Source of the DNA: CAVXXB01 sp963765585 | GTDB taxonomy: Bacteria; Calditrichota; Calditrichia; JAJRVZ01 | Reading direction: 5' to 3' | DNA: 64,000 bases | NCBI GenBank assembly: GCA_963765585.1 | Contig: CAVXXB010000016.1 | Coordinates: 124,001-188,000 of the forward strand | Shown here: piece by piece, positions 1-8,051 of the stretch | Layout: each line of letters opens with the position of its first letter | Numbering within the stretch: the first letter of the stretch is position 1 | The notes under the pieces: generated by a model | The model's input: only the letters and a program-made list of their open reading frames with translations | Database searches by the model: none | What the model was told of the DNA's origin: nothing | Position numbers and translations under genes: made by a program

Positions 1-384
1 CTTATTACAGGTTTGCATTTGTCCGGTACATTTTTGATTCTCCATGTCACTGTGGCACCGCTCTTTGTTTTATCAGCGACAGTGTCAATCCTGTATCTCG
101 TGCATCGCATGAGGATGGACAAATATGTTTGGGAGACAACCAGAGATAAATCGAAAAATATGTTGACCAAAACCAATAGTGAGTCTTTTAAAAAAATAGA
201 ATTTTGGCTGGCATATTTACTGGTGATTGGCGCTATTATGGCAATAATATTGATGATGTACCCGTTGTTTGGTCCGGATGGACAGGATTTTTTGTTGGAT
301 TTACACCGGTACAGTACATTAGCATTATTTTTAATATTCCAACACCGGATTTATGTACATGTGAAAAAACATGTAAGGAATTAA
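1..384 (+). CDS. Cytochrome b-type membrane subunit, 3' end only
   Basis: The frame is open from the first base, so the start lies outside the window. The visible 127 residues hold two strongly hydrophobic segments at the start, a basic polar loop, and two more helices. Histidines sit in membrane context in GLHLSG, FLILHV, DLHRYS and FQHRIY, the spacing expected of a dihaem cytochrome b561 / formate-dehydrogenase-gamma-like subunit (family resemblance, not a firm assignment). Such subunits carry electrons between quinone and a periplasmic or cytoplasmic partner; the partner genes would be upstream. The stop codon lies exactly at the start of a dispersed repeat that also begins at the stop of the transposase gene at 757-1209. 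Confidence 0.5.
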   Translation, partial: LITGLHLSGTFLILHVTVAPLFVLSATVSILYLVHRMRMDKYVWETTRDKSKNMLTKTNSESFKKIEFWLAYLLVIGAIMAIILMMYPLFGPDGQDFLLDLHRYSTLALFLIFQHRIYVHVKKHVRN

Positions 385-475
385 ATATTAAACCCCTTCA
401 GGGTTTTCATATTTTGGATGAATTTATCTTACACAGGGCGTTGCCCTGTGCTGAAATATGCTTCCCCTTCGGGGA
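383..475. repeat. Partial copy of transposase-associated palindromic repeat
   Basis: Matches the segment beginning at 1207 downstream of the transposase: TTAAATATTAA, a CCCCTTCAGGG-type hairpin, then the ACAGGGC-GTT-GCCCTGT hairpin and a CCCC/GGGG hairpin. Copies diverge by scattered substitutions. Between here and 583 there is no credible gene; the short open frames consist of repeat sequence. Confidence 0.75.
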
Positions 476-582
476 ATCCGCATATTGATTGGATTACATT
501 GCTGGAAAACAAACAAGTGTGGAATATTATCCGTTCAGGGAATATTGAAGTACGGATGATTGGTGGATTTTATTTACCATTA

Positions 583-745
583 GGCGTTGCCCTGTGCTGA
601 AATATGATTCCCCTCCGGGTCATGGTGTGCTTGGCGAAATTTGGATAAATAATTTTCCCCGAAGGGGAAAAATAACATAGCACAGGGCATCGCCCTGTGT
701 AATTAAGAATTTAAAATAATCAATTCCCTGAAAGGGAATTATAAT
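583..745. repeat. Left flanking palindromic repeat of the transposase
   Basis: About 118 bases (583-700) recur at 1263-1379 with a single difference (GAAGGGG versus GAACGGG). It contains hairpins ACAGGGC-GTT-GCCCTGT, TTTTCCCC-GAA-GGGGAAAA, ACAGGGC-ATC-GCCCTGT and, further on, AATTCCCTGAAAGGGAATT. The near identity implies recent mobilisation or gene conversion. Confidence 0.85.
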
Positions 746-756
746 TAAAATTAGTA

Positions 757-1209
757 ATGGCACAAAGTTTATCAAAAGTCTATCTGCACGTCATTTTCAG
801 TACAAAAAACCGTGAAGCATTTATTGATTCTGTAATTGAGGAAGAATTATTTAAATATTTGGCCGGTATTTTAAGAAATATGGAATGTACTGCAATTAAA
901 GTGGGAGGTGTGTCAGATCATATCCATATATTAAATATTCTTTCACGTAAAATATCAATTAGCGATATGATTGGTGTTTTAAAAAAAGATTCATCAAAAT
1001 GGATTAAAACAAAAGGGATAAAGTATAAAAATTTTCACTGGCAGAATGGTTATGGTGTTTTCTCGGTAGGTGAGAAGAATCTCGATTTGGTGGAAAAATA
1101 TATTGAGGATCAATATACTCATCATAGAAGGAGATCTTTCCAAGAGGAATATATTATATTTTTGAAGACATATAATGTAAAATATGATGAGAAATATGTA
1201 TGGGATTAA
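757..1209 (+). mobile_element. tnpA: IS200/IS605-type single-domain Y1 (HUH) transposase
   Basis: A 150-residue Y1 transposase. The HUH pair is in VSDHIHIL and the candidate catalytic tyrosine is in LVEKYIEDQ, followed by THH; length and the C-terminal EEYIIFL...YDEKYVWD segment fit IS200-like TnpA proteins. These enzymes nick single-stranded DNA at hairpins next to their target. The gene is intact and is enclosed by near-identical palindromic repeats (583-745 and 1207-1430). No TnpB or other passenger is present. It could be an IS200-like element or a REP-associated transposase (RAYT); the hairpin-rich flanks resemble both. No Shine-Dalgarno sequence is evident before the ATG. Confidence 0.85.
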
Positions 1210-1430
1210 ATATTAAGTCCTTTCAGGGTTTTCATATTTAGGATGAATTTATCTTACACTGGGCGTTGCCCTGTGCTGAAATATGATTCCCCTCCGGGTC
1301 ATGGTGTGCTTGGCGAAATTTGGATAAATAATTTTCCCCGAACGGGAAAAATAACATAGCACAGGGCATCGCCCTGTGTAAATAGTTCAATCGGAATAAA
1401 CAATTCCCTGAAAGGGAATTATATTTTAAA
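1207..1430. repeat. Right flanking palindromic repeat of the transposase
   Basis: Starts at the transposase stop codon. It repeats both the head unit at 383-475 and the 118-base unit at 583-700, ending with AATTCCCTGAAAGGGAATT at 1402-1420. Several perfect 7-8-bp hairpins lie in series. Confidence 0.85.
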
Positions 1431-1487
1431 TTAGATTCAGGATGACGATCATAACGAGAAAATTAAATATAATCATAAGGAGTTAAC

Positions 1488-2150
1488 ATGAAACAGATTT
1501 TGATTTTTGTAGTCATTGTTTCACTATTTGCCGGGATAGGTTTCGCCCAGGATGATCTGGTGCCCATCGATATCAAATTACCAAAACCTATGTTTGTGGG
1601 TACACCGCAAAATATGCAGGTGAAAAATCTTGAAAAACCGTTGGGAAAAGCACGCCCGCCATTTTTAGCGCCTGCCGGAACCAAAAATGTCGCAGCCGGC
1701 AAAATGGTTATGAGCACAGACGACGAGCCGGTCATCGGAGAAATTGAGATGATTACCGACGGCGATAAAGAGGCCAGTGATGGCAGTTTTGTCGAACTTG
1801 GACCATTTACGCAGCACATTACGGTTGATCTTGAAAAAGAACATAATATCTATGCCCTGGTGGTATGGCATTTTCATAAACAACCCCGGGTATATTTTGA
1901 TGTTATTATTCAAACTTCAAATGATCCTGATTTTATTGAGGGTGTCCAAACACTTTATAATAATGATGATAATAATTCTTCCGGTCAGGGTGTTGGTAAA
2001 GATATGCACTATGTAGAGACCTCGGAAGGAAAACTGGTAGATATGAAAGGTATTTCTGCGCGCTATGTACGTTTATACAGCAATGGAAATACAAACAACG
2101 ATCTCAACCATTATATTGAATTAGAAGTATACGGTAAACCCGTTAAATGA
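1488..2150 (+). CDS. Secreted discoidin-like (F5/8 type C-like) protein
   Basis: 220 residues with a clear signal peptide (MKQILIFVVIVSLFAGIGFAQ) and an ATAAGGAGTTAAC ribosome site before the ATG. From about residue 85 onward the pattern (FTQHITVDLEKEHNIYALVVWH ... ISARYVRLYSNGN ... YIELEVYG, quoted in parts) follows discoidin/carbohydrate-binding jelly-roll domains, where a predicted-ligand-binding beta sandwich ends in a YVRLYS-type strand. Such domains bind glycans or membranes; the ligand here is unknown. It overlaps the next gene by four bases (ATGA), so it is probably translated with the glycosyltransferase and may act on or bind its product. Confidence 0.7.
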   Translation: MKQILIFVVIVSLFAGIGFAQDDLVPIDIKLPKPMFVGTPQNMQVKNLEKPLGKARPPFLAPAGTKNVAAGKMVMSTDDEPVIGEIEMITDGDKEASDGSFVELGPFTQHITVDLEKEHNIYALVVWHFHKQPRVYFDVIIQTSNDPDFIEGVQTLYNNDDNNSSGQGVGKDMHYVETSEGKLVDMKGISARYVRLYSNGNTNNDLNHYIELEVYGKPVK

Positions 2151-3686
2151 AGCGATATTTCGCGTCGATTTTATTTTTAATAATAATTGCAGTTCTGGTC
2201 CGTCTGCCGGAATTATCTCAACGGCCTCTTCATGTGGATGAGGCCGTTAATGCGTATATCCTTGGTACACTTATTGAATCCGGTACCTATCAATATAATC
2301 CCGGCGAATATCACGGTCCAACTTTATATTATTTCTCTCTGATATTTACGAGTATTTTTGGCAGTGCCTCATTTGCCCAATTAAATGAATTTATTATCCG
2401 CATTATACCTGTGTTTACCGGTGTACTGATTGTCTTGCTTACCTTTTCTCATAGGTAGAACGATCAGATCAGAAGTCGGTCTCATTGCAGGCATTGTGAT
2501 CTCTGTATCCCCGATCATGGTTTATTTCAATCGGTACTTTATTCATGAAAGCCTGCTGGTGGCCATCAGCCTTGGTATTATATTATTGGCTATAAAATAT
2601 TCGCAAAACCGGCGTTTGGTAACTGCTATATATTTGGGAATATGTATTGGATTATTGATTGCAACAAAAGAAACCTGGGTACTATATATGTCCGCCTTGG
2701 TTCTTTCATTTGTAATTTTACACTGGGTTCAGAAAGACTTTACTTCTCTGACTACAAAACATCTCATCCTGGGTATATCGGCTGTTGGAATCATCATAAC
2801 CATTTTATTTTCATCTTTTTTTACAAACTGGCCTGGAATGGTATCTTTTACCGAGTCATTTCAAAAATATTTTATTCGTGGTACGACAACACCGGAACAT
2901 ACTCATCCCTGGTATTATTACATAAAATTATTGTTTTTTTATAATGAGGGTGAGAGGTGGTTCTTTAGTGAAACAGCGGTCCTGGCCTTGGCGATTCCCG
3001 GCATAATCGCCGGAACAAGAAGGCAATACGGGTTGATATCTCTCTTTGTAACCAGTTACTTTATCATCTTTCTAATGGCCTTTTCACTAATTCCATATAA
3101 AACACCGTGGAATATTTTAGGCCTGATTCCGGCCATGGCCATACTGGCTGGTATGGGATATTCTTTTATCCGGGAAACATATAAGCCGAACAAATATTTA
3201 TTCAATGCGATTTGCATAATCCTGCTGATCTTTCTTGTTAACCAAAGTTGTGAGATCAATTACCGGTATTCTGATTCACCCGACAATCCCTATACCTACG
3301 GTCATGCACGCGAGAGCGTAAAACAGGTTTCCAATGAGTTGGACAAGTTTCGAAAAATATATCCCGATTTAGAAGACGTTCGTATTGATGTGATTGCCAA
3401 AAATGGCAGTTATTGGCCCCTTCCATGGTATTTACGAGAGTATCCACATATCGCCTGGAGAGATGACATCCCGGATAATATTGCATCTGTTCCTATTGTT
3501 TTGATAACACCGGATCAGGAACCAGATTTTATCAGTCAAATTTATGAAAAGACCCCATTCGAAAAGCGCAATCTTTATCTTCCGATTTTTAAGGATGATA
3601 TCGAACTGCGTCCCGGTGTGATGATCAGGGGGTATATGCACAAAACACTCTGGGAAAAAATATTGGCAAATTCTAGCGGGGAATAA
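2147..3686 (+). pseudogene. GT39-like membrane glycosyltransferase (TIGR03663-like), one frameshift
   Basis: A polytopic membrane protein of about 510 residues once the break is bridged. The N-terminal part has the GT-C signature of an acidic loop after helix 1 (RPLHVDEAVNAY and EYHGPTLYYFS), the acceptor/metal region of dolichyl-phosphate-mannose-type transferases. The second part continues with LPFLIGRTIRSEVGL...NRYFIHESLLV, typical of the family often labelled flippase-associated Agl23/TIGR03663. The first frame ends at 2458 and the second is already in register by about 2440, so one extra base lies in 2434-2455. The homologous reading LLPFLIGR is restored before, not at, the stop. Within the operon 1488-4956. 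Sequencing error and true inactivation are both possible. Confidence 0.7.
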
Positions 3687-3687
3687 G

Positions 3688-4573
3688 ATGTATACCTATG
3701 AATTAGCCGGCAATACCGTTACAGTCCTGAGTCACGAGGCCATGGCCACGATATATGAATTGCATATAATTCATAACGATAAAACCTATATGGCTCAAGC
3801 GGCACTCGAAGCTTTTACAGTCCTGGATCAGATAGAAAATGATCTGAGTCGATTCAGAGCCAATAGCGATATCTCAAGAATAAATAACCTGGCTCCCGGT
3901 GAATCGCTTGTCGTTAGTCCACATACATACACCTGTCTCAAGATGGCGAATGAGTATTATAATCTTACAGATAAAAAATTTAATATTGGAATTGGACAGA
4001 TTATTGAGCAAATGAAAACAGGTGCGGATGTGGCGACAACCGATAGCGGAAAAATACATCTGCTCGAGGAGCTGGATCTCAATGACAGGGAATTCACGGT
4101 TCGATGGAAAAACGAGACAGGTGATCTCGATCTGGGTGGTATAGGAAAAGGTTATGCTCTTGATGAGATATCAAAAATATTAGTCAGATTGGGATCTAAG
4201 TCAGGTATTGATTCAGGGTGGGCAAAGTTCCGTTCTGGCAATGGAAGCGCCTGATTCTTTAGACGGCTGGCCGGTGAGTGTGTCATACCCAACGCCACCT
4301 CATGATAAAATTACTTCTCTGAATATTAACCAGCAGGCGGTGAGCAGTTCCGGTCTTAAAAAGGGAGATCATATTATTGATCCCACTACCCGATCTGTAA
4401 CTGAGATATGGGATGCAACCTGGGTAATTGCCCCATCCGCAATAGTCTCGGATATTCTATCAACGGCTTTTATGATCATGACAATTGAAGAAATTGAAAA
4501 TATTTATAGGCTTATTCCAGAAATTTCTTATATTTGTTTTAAACAGGACAAGATATACCGGAGCGGCGTATAG
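3688..4573 (+). pseudogene. apbE: ApbE-like FAD:protein FMN transferase, one frameshift
   Basis: ApbE covalently attaches FMN to threonine residues of redox proteins using FAD. The N-terminal part shows LSRFRANSDISRINNLAPGE and the GGIGKGYALDE loop (around residues 150-160), both hallmark ApbE segments; the C-terminal part carries LIQGGQSSVLA and KGDHIIDPTT...VIAPSAIVSDILSTA. The first frame stops at 4254 while conserved sequence resumes in the +1 frame from about 4205, so one extra base lies near 4198-4207. No signal peptide is visible, so action would be cytoplasmic. It starts one base after the upstream stop, and its own stop overlaps the GTG start of the PilZ gene. Confidence 0.75.
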
Positions 4574-4956
4574 TGGATACAGCTGAAAATGAACGCAGAA
4601 CATTTAATCGATATTCTTATGATGGGGCCATCGTAAAGTTTATCGAGGGAAGAAATTTTGGACTTGTCAAGAAGTATTCTAAAGAATATGAGATGAAAGA
4701 TATAAGTCGTAGCGGTATCTGTTTTGAACTGGATCAATATCGCGGACCGGGCGTGGTAATTGATATGATAGTTGATATTCCCGGGAAGCCAAATTTACAC
4801 TTGCGGGGCGATGTCCGGTGGGTAACGGAAGTAAATAGTTCTGCGAAATATGAAGTGGGAATTCTGTTTGCGCCCTATGGCAGCCGGAAGGAATATAATT
4901 CATTTCGTATTAAGGACAAGCTAAAGCAGATATTAGAAAAAAGCGAACGGCACTAA
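4573..4956 (+). CDS. PilZ domain protein (cyclic-di-GMP receptor type)
   Basis: 127 residues starting with GTG overlapping the ApbE stop (TAGTG). The two PilZ ligand motifs are present: RRTFNR (RxxxR class) near residue 7 and DISRSG (DxSxxG) near residue 40, followed by beta strands ending in YEVGILFAPY. A single-domain PilZ protein binding c-di-GMP is expected to act through protein contacts; here its operon partners are a membrane glycosyltransferase and a secreted carbohydrate-binding-like protein, which suggests control of surface polysaccharide or glycan export (inference). Confidence 0.8.
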   Translation: MDTAENERRTFNRYSYDGAIVKFIEGRNFGLVKKYSKEYEMKDISRSGICFELDQYRGPGVVIDMIVDIPGKPNLHLRGDVRWVTEVNSSAKYEVGILFAPYGSRKEYNSFRIKDKLKQILEKSERH

Positions 4957-4978
4957 ATACATTTGATTATAAAGACAA

Positions 4979-5010
4979 AAGGGCACCGATAATTCGATGC
5001 CCTTTTTTTT
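4979..5010. terminator. Bidirectional rho-independent terminator
   Basis: GGGCA-c-CGA-TAAT-TCG-a-TGCCC stem followed by eight T; on the other strand the stem is followed by TTTTG. It separates the convergent PilZ operon and the lipoprotein gene at 5014-6423. Confidence 0.8.
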
Positions 5011-5013
5011 ATT

Positions 5014-6423
5014 TTAGCGATAAAGGTTTACTGTTCTGTGTTTATTTCCCAGTGTAATTTCGGCCTGATCCAGACTCTTAAAATTCACCTGATAGGTATT
5101 GCCGTCATGAACAATCGTTCCGTTACCGGAACCATCCGGTGAAATATAGTAATCAACAGTAAGTACCGGTGTGTTACCTTCCACATAAGGCGGTTCATAC
5201 ACATCATAGTGGATATGACCGCTACCATCACTGTAATATTCAGCAGACACAATGATGAAGTAATTATTCCAGGTAGTCCATTGTCCACTCAACGTACCGA
5301 TTTCTGAATTTTCCTGAACTAAGAACGTTCCATGGGCGCCGTTGGCTTTGGTAACATCCAGTGAAGTTGTTTTAACTCCATTATCATGTTGAACAACCAC
5401 TTCAACATTTGCCGAGTCAATCCGGCCGCTTGAAAAATAAACTGCTTTTGAGAGAGATGCATAAAATATTGAATCCGGTAGTGTAATTGATACTTCTGCA
5501 TATTTCGATATTTTATCCAGGTATCGTCCGGCCGGAAAATCGATAGTTTCTGTATATGATCCATGCAGATCATCATTGACATCATTAAAGGTACCGCTTA
5601 TAAGTGTTCCATCTCTCATCTGACGCGTAAACGAACCGGTATGATCACCGTTAAATGTCAGCATATGAAATGAACTGGTACCATCACTGAAATCAAAGTC
5701 TTCACGCAAAGTACCGGTTCCATTTGGTTCTATATCAATACTTTGTTTAAGGTGAGATAAATATCGATCTTCCTTATAATACGAATCAACAGTCGCCTCG
5801 AGTCCGGTTATTTCCTGATCAGAGAAATCAGTCACAGTAATACTGGAGACAATATTCTGCACAAAGTAATTTGCTTCGAAATTTTGTGCCCGGTAGATTG
5901 TTTTTAGCATGTCATCCTGGCCGTTATTCGGCGTCATATTTAAATCAATCACAATTTCCATGGAATCATAGGTCATCTTCTGCCAGACTGCAAATTTATA
6001 TTTTACTTCGTATGCTCTAAGCAAACCGGTACTTCCGTCATAATAGATGGCCGAGCGTTTTCCCAGAAGGACATTGTCTTCATAGTATAACAAGGTGTCA
6101 ACCAGGGGTTTGGCCAGGTACAACTGAGGGGGTAAATTATCAATGGATTGATTCATCAAATCAACAGCCATCTTACCCGATCCAACGACTGATGCATACC
6201 CATCCAGATCTTCATCCGGTAATAATGACGGATCATGAGTTACCTCAACCATCTCCTGGGTCGTCCCGACAATTTCGTTTAATTCCAGCCCAAACGAAGC
6301 CTGTTCTTCGACGACTGCAGATAGCTCAAGTTCCTCTTCTGCTGATGCCGGATCATTGGTATTACAACCAAGAATGAGCAGCATAAGCAATGCGGATACA
6401 AAAATAATATAATAATTCTTCAT
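5014..6423 (-). CDS. Large lipoprotein of unknown function
   Basis: 469 residues with a lipoprotein signal (MLLILGCNTND; lipobox LILGC, Cys around residue 20) and an AGGAGG site upstream. The body is rich in Asp/Ser/Thr/Gly and beta-prone, with repeats of the type GTxSGTFNDxNDDLHGSYTE and DGSGxGTIVHDGNTY that resemble stacked beta-hairpin (MORN-like or wing) units. No catalytic motif was recognised. It stands alone, convergent with the PilZ operon, and probably lies on the outer membrane periplasmic or outer face. Confidence 0.75.
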   Translation of the reverse strand: MKNYYIIFVSALLMLLILGCNTNDPASAEEELELSAVVEEQASFGLELNEIVGTTQEMVEVTHDPSLLPDEDLDGYASVVGSGKMAVDLMNQSIDNLPPQLYLAKPLVDTLLYYEDNVLLGKRSAIYYDGSTGLLRAYEVKYKFAVWQKMTYDSMEIVIDLNMTPNNGQDDMLKTIYRAQNFEANYFVQNIVSSITVTDFSDQEITGLEATVDSYYKEDRYLSHLKQSIDIEPNGTGTLREDFDFSDGTSSFHMLTFNGDHTGSFTRQMRDGTLISGTFNDVNDDLHGSYTETIDFPAGRYLDKISKYAEVSITLPDSIFYASLSKAVYFSSGRIDSANVEVVVQHDNGVKTTSLDVTKANGAHGTFLVQENSEIGTLSGQWTTWNNYFIIVSAEYYSDGSGHIHYDVYEPPYVEGNTPVLTVDYYISPDGSGNGTIVHDGNTYQVNFKSLDQAEITLGNKHRTVNLYR

Positions 6424-6752
6424 TTTCAGTCCTCCTGTAAAGATTCATGATAAATATGCGAGAACTACTGTGAAATTGAAATGATTTCCATCACACGATT
6501 TATTGTCCTGGGTCACATATAGTCTATATTGTCGGGTGAAAATGGATGTAATTGATAATATAGAGGTATGTTGGGTGGATATTGGCCAGCTCTAATCTGG
6601 AGGATCCGAACAACAAATTCGCGTGGCTTCGCTTCGCTCGCCAAAGGACTTATTTATTTATTTTCCTTTTCGCCTTTGTGCCTTAGTGGTTAAGATTATA
6701 AAACCAATCCTGATTAAATTAGAATTATATGATACAATTTAACAAGGACATA
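6424..6752. other. Gene-free interval with one repeat arm
   Basis: Contains the promoter side of the lipoprotein gene and, at 6660-6692, a TTTCGCCTTTGTGCCTTAGTGGTTAAG arm (quoted without full context) of the dispersed CCACTAAG/CTTTGTG repeat family also found at 7508-7540, 17793, 56586 and 59044. No gene seen. Confidence 0.5.
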
Positions 6753-7466
6753 TTATTTTATAATTGATGGGCTTTTGGGTGGGCCGATCAATAAGTTGTT
6801 TAAAATGGGATCTAAAATATTCACCCACATATCGTATCCCTGTTTACTCAGGTGTAATCCATCCTCAATAAACAGATCGGCGGGGGGTGGGGAAGACTCT
6901 GCAAGCATGGGCGAGGCAAGATCGATATAATATAACAACTCATTTGTATCTGAATAGTCGGCAATTAATTTATTTGCTGCTTCCATTTCCGGCCAAAAAC
7001 TCCAGCGTAAAATACTTGGTTTTATGGGTAAAAACAGAATTTTGGTATCAGTTCTGTTCTCGTGAACCTTTTTTACAAAAAGTTTATAGTCACTCAGAAC
7101 CTGCTCCGGCGCTTTCTCTCCGGCAATGTCGTTATCGCCACAATAAAATAATATGATTGAAGCGCTATATTTTAGGGTGGTCTGCTCAATAAAAAAGTTT
7201 ACATCGGAGATATGGGCGCCACCAAAACCTCGATTAATTATGGTTAATTCCGGAAAGGATTCCTGGGTATTCCAGAGACGAATGCTGGAACTGCCAACAA
7301 ATAAAATCGCATCCTCAGGAAATGAGTTTTTCTTGTCCCATTGGACAAAATTATTGATCTCATTATCAAAGCGATGGGGATCGGGATTAGTGGCCGGTGA
7401 GTTGGGCTGACCATAAAGAAAAGCGGAGAAAAGCATAAGTATTAAAATCAAGGAAGTAAATTTCAT
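6753..7466 (-). CDS. Secreted SGNH/GDSL-type hydrolase
   Basis: 237 residues, N-terminal signal ending at FSAFLYGQ. The four SGNH blocks are visible: GSSSIRLW (nucleophile Ser), NRGFGGAH (oxyanion Gly), YCGDND (Asn, block III) and DGLHLS (Asp/His, block V). The family deacylates esters such as acetylated sugars, lysophospholipids or peptidoglycan; substrate cannot be told. It stands alone, flanked on both sides by inverted arms of the CCACTAAG repeat family (6660-6692 and 7508-7540). Confidence 0.85.
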   Translation of the reverse strand: MKFTSLILILMLFSAFLYGQPNSPATNPDPHRFDNEINNFVQWDKKNSFPEDAILFVGSSSIRLWNTQESFPELTIINRGFGGAHISDVNFFIEQTTLKYSASIILFYCGDNDIAGEKAPEQVLSDYKLFVKKVHENRTDTKILFLPIKPSILRWSFWPEMEAANKLIADYSDTNELLYYIDLASPMLAESSPPPADLFIEDGLHLSKQGYDMWVNILDPILNNLLIGPPKSPSIIK

Positions 7467-7507
7467 TGCGGACCTCTTGATATTTTATGTTGACTGGTTT
7501 ATATGTT

Positions 7508-7540
7508 TTACCACTAAGACTTGAAGACACACAGAAAAAA
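7508..7540. repeat. Single arm of the CCACTAAG dispersed repeat
   Basis: TTACCACTAAGACTTGAAG followed by ACACACAG, in inverted orientation to the arm at 6660-6692, so the SGNH gene sits between them. Confidence 0.55.
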
Positions 7541-7585
7541 GGAATTTAGAGATAAAAAGAATTGCAGTCTATAACTAAATTCTTC

Positions 7586-7948
7586 GCCGGAGATTAGTGA
7601 AACGGTCTCCGGTGATGTGTGCCATAGGTGAGCATTGCCGGAAACCGCTGGCGCTAATTTCCGCCAGAGGCTTGATCTGTGCCGGAGATAAGTGCAACGG
7701 TCTCCGGCGAAGTGTGCTATCGATTTGTTCTGCCGGAAACCGCTTCGCTAATTTCCGCCAGAGGCTTGATCTGTGCCGGAGATAAGTGCAACGGTCTCCG
7801 GCGAAGTGTGCTATAGGTGATTATTTCCGGAAACCGCTGGCGCTAATTTCCGCCAGAGGCTTGATCTGTGCCAGAGATAAGTGCAACGGTCTCCGGTGAA
7901 GAGTGCTATAGGTGAGTATTGCCGGAAACCGCTGGCGCTAATTTCCGG
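7586..7948. repeat. Four tandem 94-95-bp units, each with two hairpins
   Basis: Units start at 7586, 7681, 7775 and 7870. Each contains hairpin 1, stem CCGGAGA...TCTCCGG around a TAAGTGCAACGG-like loop, and hairpin 2, stem CCGGAAA...TTTCCG around CCGCTGGCGCTAA, joined by CCAGAGGCTTGATCTGTG. Substitutions in stem and loop are scattered, and the centre between hairpins (ATAGGTGAGTATT/CGATTTGTTC) varies. The short open frame inside is repeat-derived. It fills the interval between the SGNH and S46 genes (7467-8051). Confidence 0.9.
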
Positions 7949-8051
7949 CTGAGAAATATGTTAAAATTCTGAAATAATATTCGTATATTTGTTTTGATTC
8001 AAAGGATTTGAATTATAAACAGGCATGAAGTTACAATCAGGGAGAATCCCA

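Noticed and set aside
418..600. Short open frame in the left transposase repeat
   Set aside because: It is made of the hairpin repeat units that recur at 1207-1430 and has no protein-like composition.
7597..7785. 62-codon open frame, and possible CRISPR-like array, in the 94-bp repeats
   Set aside because: The frame is repeat-derived. Units are 94-95 bases with two hairpins and near-identical content throughout, without short repeats separated by unique spacers, so this is not CRISPR.
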